Shown here: positions 1 through 8,192 of the stretch, piece by piece | Numbering within the stretch: the stretch's first letter is position 1 | Layout: each line of letters opens with the position of its first letter | Source of the DNA: Streptomyces sp. L-9-10 | Lineage (GTDB): Bacteria; Actinomycetota; Actinomycetes; Streptomycetales; Streptomycetaceae | Direction of reading: 5' to 3' | Assembly (NCBI RefSeq): GCF_004151105.1 | Contig: NZ_PHRF01000005.1 | Coordinates: forward strand, 1-64,000 | Length of the DNA stretch: 64,000 nucleotides | The notes under the pieces: model-generated | Databases searched by the model: none | What the model was told of the DNA's origin: nothing | The model's input: only the letters and a program-made list of their open reading frames with translations | Program-made: the position numbers and the translations under genes

Positions 1-302
1 AAGATCGGTCCGGCGGAATGGTCCGGGGATTGGTTGCTAGCCGTGGCCGTGCAGGGCGCGGCAGCCGGCTTCCGGAGCCGGCAGGGGGCCCGCTCCGGCG
101 ATCGCGGCGGCGGCCGAGCACAACGCGCAGGGGGCCTGTCGCAGGCACTCCCTCACGGCACGTGTACAACCCATGTGTGGAGTGTACGGCCGAAGGGCCA
201 CTCACGGGCTCCGTCCTGTCGACGGACGAGGCGCCCGGTACCGCCGGACAGCACTCAGGCGGGCCGCTCGGGGCGACCCGCCTGCGCGTGTGGATACCGG
301 CG
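1..302. other. Left-edge stretch without a convincing gene
   Basis: Both strands were read. The plus-strand frames are arginine/proline-rich shadow frames. A 45-codon minus-strand frame at 37-174, preceded by a TACACT -10-like hexamer six bases before its ATG, is the only candidate; its early codons are not GC3-rich, so it is not called. The right end of the stretch holds the hairpin at 256-284. Confidence 0.5.
256..284 (-). terminator. Hairpin downstream of the DUF2510 gene
   Basis: An 8-bp perfect stem, CAGGCGGG at 256-263 with CCCGCCTG at 277-284, lies about 20 bases past the stop codon of the leftward gene. There is no U-tract, as is common for Streptomyces terminators. Confidence 0.55.
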
Positions 303-1334
303 TCAGACTCCCTGGCCGCTGCCTCCGGAGCCGGTGCCCGCCGCCGCCTTGATCCCCTTGGTGATCTCGTCCATGACGGCCAGCTTCGGTGCCTTGAGAT
401 TGACGTCGAATCCGGAGCGTACGAGGACCATCAGTTCCGGGGACGTCGGTGAGGGGAACGCGAGCGACTGCACATAGCCGTCGTCCCCCTTGCTCGTGAC
501 GACCTTCCACCGCACCAGGTAGCCCTTCTGCCCGGCGACGGTGACCGCTTCCGACTTCAGCTGCTGGTGCGAGGAGATGTCCCCGTAGGTCGCGCCGCCG
601 TAGGATTCCTCCGCATTGACCTGGATGTCCTTCTCGGCCGCCGCCTTGGCGGTCGTGGCGTCGACCTTCAGCGCGGCCGCGGGAGCGGAGAACACCCCGC
701 CCCGTACGCAGCTCTGCGACGTGTCCCCCGGGCACTCGTACTGTCCGGTCGTCACCCCGGCGCCGATGGTCCCCGATTCGCCGGTCCAGCCGTCCGGTAC
801 CGGAAGGCTGATCCCGCTGGCCGCGTCGGTGGCGTAGCCGTCCTCGGTCTGCGGCTGCTGCTGGGGCGCGCCGTTCTCCCCGCCGCCGGGGCCGCCGCCC
901 CGCGGTCCGTCGGGCGCCGGGCTCTGCTGGCCGGGCCGCGAGGGGGCGGCGGAAGGGCCCGGGCCCACGGGGCCGGCCTCGCTGTCGCCACTGTCGCGCC
1001 CGAGCAGATAGAAGCCTCCCGCGATGGCCACCGCGACGACCACGGCGATGGCACCGAGTGCGATCCGCCGGCCGCCGCGCCGCGTGCCGGGCGGCGGTGC
1101 CGCGGGGTACGGCGGCACCGGATACGGCGACGCGCCGTAGGCCGGAGGGGCCGGGGGCGTCGAGGAGGGAGGCGTCGCGGGAGCGGGCGTCTCGGCGGGC
1201 GGATCCCACTCGGCGGGCGGGGCGGCGCGGACTTCGTCGGTCCACGCGGAACCGTCCCACCACCGTTCCTGGCGCGGTCCTTCACCTGTGTGCCCCGGGT
1301 CGGGATGCCAGCCGGGCGGAGTTGTGTACGTCAC
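303..1334 (-). CDS. DUF2510 single-pass membrane protein with secreted-side domain
   Basis: The 343-residue protein begins with a DUF2510 module at about residues 5-36 (PGWHPDPG, then RWWDGSAWTDEV). A proline/alanine-rich linker follows, then one membrane helix at about 91-112 after a TRRGGRR basic patch. The rest is a roughly 230-residue outer part with low-complexity linker and a folded C-terminal half. The GTG start at 1334 is preferred because AAGGTGAGA lies just upstream; a GTG six codons earlier (1352) is possible. DUF2510 proteins are common actinobacterial envelope proteins of unknown function. The topology suggests a surface-exposed domain tethered to the membrane. No catalytic motif was recognised. 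Confidence 0.85.
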   Translation of the reverse strand: MTYTTPPGWHPDPGHTGEGPRQERWWDGSAWTDEVRAAPPAEWDPPAETPAPATPPSSTPPAPPAYGASPYPVPPYPAAPPPGTRRGGRRIALGAIAVVVAVAIAGGFYLLGRDSGDSEAGPVGPGPSAAPSRPGQQSPAPDGPRGGGPGGGENGAPQQQPQTEDGYATDAASGISLPVPDGWTGESGTIGAGVTTGQYECPGDTSQSCVRGGVFSAPAAALKVDATTAKAAAEKDIQVNAEESYGGATYGDISSHQQLKSEAVTVAGQKGYLVRWKVVTSKGDDGYVQSLAFPSPTSPELMVLVRSGFDVNLKAPKLAVMDEITKGIKAAAGTGSGGSGQGV

Positions 1335-1425
1335 GGCTCTCACCTTAAGCACATTGTCTGAAAAGCTTGTGAGAGGGCCATGAGAATCCCCCGCCGCGGA
1401 CCGTCCACGGCCGTCCCGTACCGCC

Positions 1426-2808
1426 TTATCCCCCTCCCGGTCCCGGATCCGGCACCGACCCCGGGGCCGACACGATCCCGCGTACCACGCCCAGGGACAC
1501 CAGGTCCTGTGGGCGCAGCCGGAGCTGGTCGGCCGTCACCCGGGCCTCTTCCGGGGCGCGTTTGAGGATCGCCGCCGCCAGTTCCGGCGCGATGACGGAG
1601 AAGTAACTGTCCGGCGTGGCCCAGGTGTTGTCCGGAGCCGACAGGGCCAGCGCCCCGCCGGAGCCGCCCTCCCCGATCAGCAGTGTGGTGACGGGGACAG
1701 CGGCGGTGGCCACGGCGGCGAACAGGTCCGCGATGGCGCTGCCCGCTCCCGCGCGCTCCGCCTCCGCGTCGTTGGCCGCGCCGGGGGTGTCCACCAGGGT
1801 CAGTACGGGAATGCCCAGCCGGCCGGCGAGCCGTACCAGCCGGGCGGCGGTGCGATACCCGGCCGGACGCGTGGCGGTGCCGCACTGCGCCGCGTACGCG
1901 ATCGTCCGGCCCTCCCGGCGGCCGAAACCGCACAGCATCCCGGGGTCCGTACCACCGCAGCGGTCTCCGCCGATCGCCTCACGGTGTGTGAAGTACGCGT
2001 CCAAGTACGCTTCGGCCCGGGGACGTTGAGGGACGCGGGCCTGAAGAACGGCCTCCCATCCGGTGGCGGGCAGCCCGGCGGGGCCCAGCCCGTCCGGAGG
2101 CGGGGCGGCGGGTGGCACGGCGTCCCGTACACCTCCCGTCAGCAGGGTCAGCCAGTGGCCGACGGTGGCGCGCAGTTCGTCACGGCCCACCACCGCGTCG
2201 ACATGGCCCGCGGCGAGCTGCGCCTCCGCCGTGTAGGCGTACGGATCGGCGTCCGCCGGGCGCACGCGCGAGCCCGCGAACCCGATCTGGGCGCCCGGCA
2301 GTGCCAGTACGACGTCGGCGCCCGCCCCGAGCGTGGCCCAGCCGCCGCCGGTCGTCGGGTCGCGCACCACCGCCAGCTGCGGCAGCCCCGCGGCCCGGTT
2401 CAGGGCGGACTGCCCTGCCACCCGCTGGAGTTGGAGCAGCGCGCGCATCCCTTCCTGCATCCGGCTGCCACCGGTCGCGATCAGCGAGACCACCGGCAGC
2501 TCGCGCTCGCGCGCACGGATGTACGCGGCTTCGAGCAGGTCGCCGGTGCGCTCCCCCAGCGAGCCGCCGAGGAAGCCGAACTCGAAGGAGATCAGCACCA
2601 CTTCGACCGAGCCGATCCGTGCCGTGCCGCAGACGGCCGACTCCGTCTCCCCGGTACGTTCCCCGGCGCGGGCACGGGCGGCGTCGTACCCCTCCCAGCC
2701 CAGCGGCCCGTCCGGCGCGGACACGCGCTCCGGCGCGGGCAGTTCGGTGAAGGCACCCTCGTCGACGACCGCGGCGACGGCCTCGCGCGCGCTCAGCCGC
2801 TCAGCCAT
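1426..2808 (-). CDS. Acyl-CoA carboxyltransferase, beta and alpha halves fused
   Basis: The 460-residue protein belongs to the biotin-dependent carboxyltransferase superfamily. The first half resembles AccD without a zinc finger (GGSRMQEGMRALLQLQ near residue 110). The second half resembles AccA (GEGGSGGALALSAPDNTW near residue 375). It overlaps the matB stop by 8 bases and is the last gene of matC-matB-this gene. No biotin carboxylase or biotin carrier is adjacent. In Rhizobium the mat operon ends with a malonyl-CoA decarboxylase, so this protein may handle malonyl-CoA by decarboxylation or carboxyl transfer. That role is inference; the fold assignment is firm. Confidence 0.85.
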   Translation of the reverse strand: MAERLSAREAVAAVVDEGAFTELPAPERVSAPDGPLGWEGYDAARARAGERTGETESAVCGTARIGSVEVVLISFEFGFLGGSLGERTGDLLEAAYIRARERELPVVSLIATGGSRMQEGMRALLQLQRVAGQSALNRAAGLPQLAVVRDPTTGGGWATLGAGADVVLALPGAQIGFAGSRVRPADADPYAYTAEAQLAAGHVDAVVGRDELRATVGHWLTLLTGGVRDAVPPAAPPPDGLGPAGLPATGWEAVLQARVPQRPRAEAYLDAYFTHREAIGGDRCGGTDPGMLCGFGRREGRTIAYAAQCGTATRPAGYRTAARLVRLAGRLGIPVLTLVDTPGAANDAEAERAGAGSAIADLFAAVATAAVPVTTLLIGEGGSGGALALSAPDNTWATPDSYFSVIAPELAAAILKRAPEEARVTADQLRLRPQDLVSLGVVRGIVSAPGSVPDPGPGGG

Positions 2809-4270
2809 GGAGCGCGCGCTTCATGATCTTGCCCATGTCGTTGCGGGGCAGCGCGTCCAGATAGCGCACGGTGCGCGGCCGCTTGTGGGCGGCGAGCTGC
2901 GCGGCCACATGGTTCGCCAGCTCCTCGGCCGACGGCGGCGCTTCGGCACGGGCGGGAACGATCCAGGCGACGATCCGCTCGCCGAGGTCCGCGTCGGGCT
3001 CGCCGGTCACCGCGGCCTCCCGTACCCCGGGATGCTCCAGCAGAACGTTCTCGATCTCGCCCGCGCCGATCTTGTACCCACCGCTCTTGATGAGGTCGGT
3101 GGCCTTGCGGCCGACGATACGGACATAGCCGTCGGGGTCACGGATCGCCATGTCGCCGGTGCGGAACCAGCCGTCGGTGAAGGCGGCCTCGGTGGCGTCG
3201 GGCCGGTTCAGATACTCCGTGAAGAGGTTCGGGCCACGGACCTGGATCTCGCCGACCGTCTCACCGTCGTACGCCTCGAAGGCGACGCCCGACTCGTCCA
3301 CGAGCCGCAGTTCGACGCCCCCGAGCGGCACCCCGACGGTCCCGGCGCGCGGCTCGCCGTCGGCCCGCACGCTGGTGTTCATCAGGGTCTCCGTCATGCC
3401 GTACCGCTCGATGACCCGGCGGCCGGTCGCCGCCGCGATCCGCTCGTGGTCGTGCACGGGGAGCGCGGCGGATCCCGATACCAGCAGTCGCGCCCCGGCC
3501 AGCGCCTTGGCGAGCGCCGCGTCGTCGGCGAGCGCCTCGGCGATGCGGTGGTACATCGTCGGTACGCCGAAGAGCATGGTGGCGCCCGACGACAGCTCAC
3601 GGGTGACGCCCTCGGTGTCGAACCTGCCCAGATGCCGGACGGATCCGCCGCGGCGGAGCGGGCCGAGGATGCCGAGGATCAGCCCATGGACGTGGAAGAG
3701 CGGCAGCGCGTGGACGAGTACGTCGTCGGCGGTCCACTGCCAGGCGTCTTCCAGCGCGTCCAGGGTCGCGGCGATGGCACGGCGCGGTACGACGGCGCCC
3801 TTGGGCGGCCCGGTGGTGCCGGAGGTGTAGACGATCAGGGCGGGGGCTTCCGGGGAGAGTTCGGGGAAGGCGTCGTTCCGTGGGTGTTCCGGGGCCGGAT
3901 CGCCCGCGGCTGCCGCTGCGGCGGCTCCGGCGTCCACGCGTGCCAGGCCGGCCAGCGCGGGCGGAAGGGTGGCGTCCGGCTCCGCGACGACCAGGGTCGG
4001 GGCGCTGTCCGCCACGATGTGCGCCAGTTCGCGTTCACCGCTCTTGGGGTTGACGGGGACCGCGGGGACCCCGGCCAGCAGCGCGGCCACCACCCCCACG
4101 GCCGTGCCGAGCGTGGGGGTGGCCCAGACCGCGATCCGCCGCTCACCGGCGATCCGGGCGGCCAGGGAACCGGCCGCGTCCGCCAGTTCGGCATGGGTGA
4201 GGGCGCGGTCACCGAACCGGAGTGCGGGGCGTTCCGAACGCGCGGCGAGGGCCGGGAAGAGAGGGGACAC
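2801..4270 (-). CDS. matB: Malonyl-CoA synthetase MatB
   Basis: The 489-residue ANL-superfamily ligase makes malonyl-CoA (and often methylmalonyl-CoA) from the free diacid, CoA and ATP. Visible signatures are the P-loop LIVYTSGTTGPPKGAVV, the YGMTET motif, the hinge region WFRTGDMAIRDPDGY with VGRKATDLIKSGGYKIG, and the C-terminal catalytic lysine in PRNDMGKIMKR. The GTG start at 4270 is set by AAGGAGAACGACGC just upstream. The open frame continues far upstream but without coding character. It is co-transcribed with a MatC-type carrier upstream and a carboxyltransferase downstream. The gene can supply polyketide and fatty-acid extender units. Confidence 0.93.
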   Translation of the reverse strand: MSPLFPALAARSERPALRFGDRALTHAELADAAGSLAARIAGERRIAVWATPTLGTAVGVVAALLAGVPAVPVNPKSGERELAHIVADSAPTLVVAEPDATLPPALAGLARVDAGAAAAAAAGDPAPEHPRNDAFPELSPEAPALIVYTSGTTGPPKGAVVPRRAIAATLDALEDAWQWTADDVLVHALPLFHVHGLILGILGPLRRGGSVRHLGRFDTEGVTRELSSGATMLFGVPTMYHRIAEALADDAALAKALAGARLLVSGSAALPVHDHERIAAATGRRVIERYGMTETLMNTSVRADGEPRAGTVGVPLGGVELRLVDESGVAFEAYDGETVGEIQVRGPNLFTEYLNRPDATEAAFTDGWFRTGDMAIRDPDGYVRIVGRKATDLIKSGGYKIGAGEIENVLLEHPGVREAAVTGEPDADLGERIVAWIVPARAEAPPSAEELANHVAAQLAAHKRPRTVRYLDALPRNDMGKIMKRALHG

Positions 4271-4323
4271 GCGTCGTTCTCCTTGGTGTTGACGAGTCTG
4301 GCCGGTCAAGGCGGTGGTAGCGG

Positions 4324-5604
4324 TCAGCCGAAGCCTGGCACCACCAGTACCAGCCAGGCGGCGGCGGGTACCACCGCCACCACGATCCCTCCGTACACCA
4401 TGAGCTGCCGGAAGAAACGCTCCCGGTCCACATCGGGCGCGGCGGCCAGCACCAGCGCGCCATTGGTGGAGAACGGGCTGACGTCGACGACCGTCGCCGA
4501 GATCGCGAGTGCCGTGATCATGCCGATCGCCCCGATCTCGCCCTGGGCGAGGAACGGCACGGCGAGCGGGATGAGCGCGCCCATGATGCCGACGGACGAG
4601 GCGAAGGCGGAGATGATCGCGCCGATGTAGCAGAGCAGCAGGGCGGCGAGGAGCGGGATGCCGATGTCCCCGACGGCGTGACCGGCGTAGTCGATGGTGC
4701 CCATCTCCTCCATGACACCGACATAGGTGAGGACACCGCAGATGAGCAGTACCGTCGGCCAGGCGATCTCGCCCACGGCCTTCCGGCTGGTGTCCGGCCA
4801 GACGGCGCTGAGCAGTACGGCGAGGGTGATCGCGGAGAGCCCGGCGTCGAGATCGAAGCCGAGGACGGCGACGACGAGCGCGACCAGCGCGGCGAGGGTG
4901 GCGCTGATGGCGGGGGTGAGCCGGGAACCGCTCGGCTCCTCCTTCGGCTCGTGCTCGTCCTTCTGGCCCTGTTCCGCCCGGTCGGGCTCGCCGCGCTTGC
5001 CGGAGAGCTTGAGTCCGCCGAAGAGAACGAAGACGATCCCGGCGATGACGAGATTCGCGACGAGCGAGCCGAAGAAGAGGGTGAGTTCGCTGCCCGGCAG
5101 GTTCTCCCGCTCCACGATGCCGTTGACGATCGAACCGTAGATGCTGATGGGCGAGAAGCCGCCGCCCTGGGCACCGTGCACGACCATGGCACCCATCAGC
5201 AGGGGGCTGATCCCGTACCGCGCGGCGAAGCTGAGCGCGATCGGCGCGACGATCGCGACGGCCGCCGGGGAGACCGCCCCGATGGCGGTCAGCGCGCCGG
5301 TGATCGCGAACATCACCCAGGGGATCAGCGCGATCCGGCCGCGGACCAGCCGTATCGCGGCATGGACCAGCCAGTCGGTGGTGCCGTTGGCGCGGGCGAT
5401 CGCGAAGAGATACGTGACGCCGACGAGCACCACGAACAGATCGCCGGGGAAGCCCGCGAAGACGCCGTCGGCGTCGAGACCGGCGACCAGTCCCCCGACG
5501 CCGAACGCGGCGGCGAAGGCGAGGGCGCCCATATTGATCGAGCGGGTGGTGGCGATCACGAAGACCACCGCGAGTACGAGGATGGAGATCAGTTCGGCGG
5601 ACAT
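4324..5604 (-). CDS. matC: MatC-type dicarboxylate (malonate) carrier
   Basis: The 426-residue integral membrane protein has about 11-12 hydrophobic helices and a charged loop in the middle (residues about 210-235, RGEPDRAEQGQKDEHEPKEE). The N-terminal half, with GAVSPAAVAIVAPI and HGAQGGGFSPISIYG, fits the MatC N-terminal domain of the SLC13/ion-transporter superfamily. The start at 5604 follows a GGGAG ribosome-binding site. It is the first gene of the matC-matB-carboxyltransferase operon and is divergent from a FadR-type regulator. Malonate import is inferred from context. Confidence 0.86.
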   Translation of the reverse strand: MSAELISILVLAVVFVIATTRSINMGALAFAAAFGVGGLVAGLDADGVFAGFPGDLFVVLVGVTYLFAIARANGTTDWLVHAAIRLVRGRIALIPWVMFAITGALTAIGAVSPAAVAIVAPIALSFAARYGISPLLMGAMVVHGAQGGGFSPISIYGSIVNGIVERENLPGSELTLFFGSLVANLVIAGIVFVLFGGLKLSGKRGEPDRAEQGQKDEHEPKEEPSGSRLTPAISATLAALVALVVAVLGFDLDAGLSAITLAVLLSAVWPDTSRKAVGEIAWPTVLLICGVLTYVGVMEEMGTIDYAGHAVGDIGIPLLAALLLCYIGAIISAFASSVGIMGALIPLAVPFLAQGEIGAIGMITALAISATVVDVSPFSTNGALVLAAAPDVDRERFFRQLMVYGGIVVAVVPAAAWLVLVVPGFG

Positions 5605-5674
5605 GGCGCGGGCTCCCGTCCCTGGGTCCCTGTGACAAAGGGGAATTGGCCGACTGGCTGACTGGACGACTGGC

Positions 5675-5749
5675 CAAGTGGCTGGACCACATTGACGGCC
5701 GGCCGGGGCGAGCGTCAAGAGATCTGGCAGGAATTGGCTCAGCCACTTG
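5675..5749. promoter_or_regulatory. matC/fadR-type intergenic region with inverted repeat
   Basis: CAAGTGGCTG at 5675-5684 and its exact reverse complement CAGCCACTTG at 5740-5749 lie in the 209-bp space between the divergent carrier and regulator genes. Several ACTGGC/ACTGGA repeats lie between 5653 and 5673. Binding by the adjacent FadR-type protein is inferred. Confidence 0.5.
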
Positions 5750-5813
5750 ACCGCCCGGTGTTAGGCTGGCGCGCACAGGATCGGGAGACAGTGGGCAGGG
5801 ATGGGGGGTCCGG

Positions 5814-6521
5814 ATGTCCGACGCACTGCGGCCGATGGCCCGGCCACGTTTGTACGAGCAGGTCCTCGACCGGCTGCGCAGCTATGTCAGCGAGGGCGAC
5901 CTCGGCGCGGGCGACCGACTGCCCCCCGAGCGGGAGTTGGCCCAGCGGCTGGGGGTGAGCCGCGCTTCCGTCAAGCAGGCGATCGTCGTCCTGGAGGTCC
6001 AGGGCCTGGTCGAGGTGCGGCACGGCGGCGGCACCTATCTGACCCGGTCCGGCCTCGATCCTGAGCCCGTCGAGCGGCTGGTGGAGCGCAAGCGCCGGCT
6101 GCCCGACGTTCTGGAGGCGCGCGAGGCTCTGGAGACCAAGCTCGCCGAGCTGGCCGCGGAGCGGCGCACCGAACTGGATCTGGCGGCGCTGCACGACGCG
6201 CTGCACCAGATGTCCGACGAGATCGAGGCGGGCGGCTACGGAGTGGAGGGCGACCGGCTCTTCCACACCGCGGTGACCGCCGCCGCGCACAGCGGTCTGC
6301 TCGCCGAGTTCATGCGCTCCATCACGGCGCAGATCGCCGAGAGCCGCAACGAGTCCCTGCGCCAGCCCGGCCGCCCCAAGCGGTCGTTGGCCCAGCATCG
6401 CGCCATTCTCGAAGCGATCGAGAGCGGCCGGGGCAAGGCGGCCGCGGCCGCGATGCGGCGGCATGTGCGGACCGTGGCCAAGGTGCGCCTGCTGGAGTGG
6501 AATCCGGACGAGAGCGCCTGA
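5814..6521 (+). CDS. FadR/GntR-family regulator of the malonate operon
   Basis: The 235-residue protein has an N-terminal GntR winged helix at about residues 10-75 (LPPERELAQRLGVSRASVKQAIVVLEVQGLVEVRHGGGTY is the span; helix-turn-helix core RELAQRLGVSRASVKQA). An all-helical FCD ligand domain follows, with the usual DxxFH-type pattern (DRLFHTAV) and a late histidine (AQHRAIL). It is transcribed away from matC. FCD regulators respond to acids or acyl-CoA, so malonate or malonyl-CoA is a plausible ligand; repression of the mat operon is inferred. Confidence 0.88.
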   Translation: MSDALRPMARPRLYEQVLDRLRSYVSEGDLGAGDRLPPERELAQRLGVSRASVKQAIVVLEVQGLVEVRHGGGTYLTRSGLDPEPVERLVERKRRLPDVLEAREALETKLAELAAERRTELDLAALHDALHQMSDEIEAGGYGVEGDRLFHTAVTAAAHSGLLAEFMRSITAQIAESRNESLRQPGRPKRSLAQHRAILEAIESGRGKAAAAAMRRHVRTVAKVRLLEWNPDESA

Positions 6522-6587
6522 CGCCTCCGGACAGGCACCGAGACCGGCCCTCCCGCCCGACCGGGAAGAACCGGCTACGCTCGCTCC

Positions 6588-7016
6588 GTGACCGCCACCT
6601 GGGATCCCGCGACAACGGGCGTACTACGACTGCCCTCGGGCCGGCTCGTCCGGGGCCGGGGACTGCGCCGCCCTCTCCCCGCAGGTCCGGCGCCCGCCTT
6701 CGCGCTATATCTGCTGGGCTCTGAACCACCGCCCGTCGCCTGGGAATCCCGCTGGCTCCGCTGGCCCGACTTCCGGCTGCCGTCCGACCGCGCGGCAGCC
6801 GCCACCGCGCTGCGCGAGACATGGCAGCGCGCCGGGTCGGAGCGCGTCGAGGTCGCCTGCGGTGGCGGAATCGGCCGGACCGGCACGGCGCTGGCCTGCC
6901 TCGCCGTACTGGACGGGGTGCCCCGGGGCGAGGCGGTCGCCTACGTCCGGGAGCACTACGCCCGGCGCGCCGTCGAGACCCCCTGGCAACGCCGGTTCGT
7001 CGCCCGCTTCCCCTGA
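6588..7016 (+). CDS. Small protein-tyrosine/dual-specificity phosphatase-like protein
   Basis: The 142-residue protein carries a CX5R phosphatase loop, CGGGIGRTGTALACLAVL, at about residues 90-107. The general-acid aspartate could be in RWPDFRLPSD (about residue 60). The start codon is GTG; TACGCT lies only seven bases before it, so the transcript may be leaderless. It follows the FadR-type gene after 66 bases. The substrate is unknown. The fold is fairly secure, the role is not. Confidence 0.75.
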   Translation: MTATWDPATTGVLRLPSGRLVRGRGLRRPLPAGPAPAFALYLLGSEPPPVAWESRWLRWPDFRLPSDRAAAATALRETWQRAGSERVEVACGGGIGRTGTALACLAVLDGVPRGEAVAYVREHYARRAVETPWQRRFVARFP

Positions 7017-7078
7017 ACCACGACGTCCTTACTCCCCCTGTACCGCCCGCACTCCCTGCAATCCATGCCCTGTCGGCC

Positions 7079-7142
7079 ACTGGTCCATACCAAAGCCTTG
7101 ACAGGGCGTTGGTTCACTTCTTAAATCGTCCAGCAAGCGCTT
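7079..7142 (+). promoter_or_regulatory. Strong promoter with DasR-like site and AAGCGCTT palindrome
   Basis: TTGACA at 7098-7103 and TTAAAT at 7121-7126 are 17 bases apart, a very good vegetative promoter. Directly upstream, ACTGGTCCATACCAAA at 7079-7094 agrees with about 12 of 16 positions of the DasR element ACTGGTCTAGACCACT. Just downstream of the -10, AAGCGCTT at 7135-7142 is a LacI-family-like half-symmetric centre. Confidence 0.65.
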
Positions 7143-7219
7143 CCTGCTGTCATGTGCGCGACATCCCCCACATTCCATGCGCCTCCGTTCACCGGACGGG
7201 CGCAGGAAGGATCGTCACG

Positions 7220-8119
7220 ATGACCATGCTCAAGACCCGTACGGCACGCGGCCCGTTCCGCCTGCTCGTACTGCTCGCCCTCCTGCTGGGACTGGCCGCG
7301 GTGCCCGGCGTCGGACGCGCGCAGACACCTGCCGCCCCCGCGTTCAAGGTGCTCGCCTTCTACAACGGCACCTGGGACGCCGCCCACATCAGTTTCGTCC
7401 ATGAAGCGAACGAGTGGTTCCCCAGAACCGCCGCCGCCAACAACTTCTCCTACGAGTCGACCAACAACTGGAACCGCCTGACCAGCGCCACCCTCCGGGA
7501 CTACCAAGTGGTGCTGTTCCTGGACGACTTGCCGCAGACGGCGGCTCAGCGCACCGGCTTCGAGCAGTACATGCGGGCCGGTGGAGCCTGGATGGGCTTC
7601 CATGTCTCCGCGTTCACCACCGAGGCACAGAAGTGGCCCTGGTACCACAACGAGTTCCTGGGCAGCGGCGGGTTCAAGTCCAACACCTGGGGCCCGACCA
7701 CCGCCGTGCTGCGGACCGAGAACCGGACCCATCCCTCGACCACCCGGCTGCCCGCGACGTTCACCTCGGCCGTGAGCGAGTGGTACAGCTGGGCGAACGA
7801 CCTCAGGCAGAACCCCGCCATCAATATCCTGGCCTCGGTCGATCCGGTCAGCTTCCCGCTGGGTACGGACCCCAACCAGTCCTGGTACAGCGGGTATTAC
7901 CCGATCGTGTGGACCAACAAGAACTACCGGATGCTGTACGCCAACTTCGGTCACAACGCCATGGACTACGGATCGAACACCACACTGTCGTGGACGTTCG
8001 GCAACGAGGTCCAGAACCGGTTCGTGATCGACGGGCTGAAGTGGCTCGGCGGTGTCACGGCCGCGGCTCCCGCGAGCCCGGCCGACACGGCCGCCACGGA
8101 CGCGGCGGCCGTGCGGTAG
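7220..8119 (+). CDS. Secreted ThuA-like domain protein
   Basis: The 299-residue protein has a Sec signal peptide (basic start, hydrophobic LLVLLALLLGLAAVPGV, cleavage near GRAQT). One ThuA-like (class I glutamine amidotransferase-like) domain fills most of the mature part: FKVLAFYNG, then GAWMGFHVSAF, and WYSGYYPIVWTNKNYRMLYANFGHN. ThuA-like domains occur in sugar-utilisation and secreted carbohydrate proteins. The ATG at 7220 has AGGAAGG nine bases upstream. The promoter carries sugar-regulator-like sites, which suggests carbon or chitin-linked control. Confidence 0.88.
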   Translation: MTMLKTRTARGPFRLLVLLALLLGLAAVPGVGRAQTPAAPAFKVLAFYNGTWDAAHISFVHEANEWFPRTAAANNFSYESTNNWNRLTSATLRDYQVVLFLDDLPQTAAQRTGFEQYMRAGGAWMGFHVSAFTTEAQKWPWYHNEFLGSGGFKSNTWGPTTAVLRTENRTHPSTTRLPATFTSAVSEWYSWANDLRQNPAINILASVDPVSFPLGTDPNQSWYSGYYPIVWTNKNYRMLYANFGHNAMDYGSNTTLSWTFGNEVQNRFVIDGLKWLGGVTAAAPASPADTAATDAAAVR

Positions 8120-8139
8120 CCCCTGTCCGGCGCGGGTCC

Positions 8140-8177
8140 GCACGGCCGTCCGGCGGGTTCGCGCCGGACGGCCGTGC
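8140..8177. terminator. Bidirectional terminator between ThuA-like and aldo/keto reductase genes
   Basis: A 16-bp perfect stem (8140-8155 with 8162-8177) closes a 6-base GGTTCG loop between two convergent genes. Confidence 0.8.
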
Positions 8178-8192
8178 GGCGCGTACCTCCGG

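Noticed and set aside
37..174. 45-codon minus-strand frame at the left edge with a TACACT hexamer before it
   Set aside because: Codon use at the start is unlike neighbouring genes and no homologous pattern is visible; chance is likely.
2333..4630. 765-codon plus-strand open frame opposite matB
   Set aside because: It is a GC-rich shadow frame; the minus strand has a complete MatB with motifs and a ribosome-binding site.
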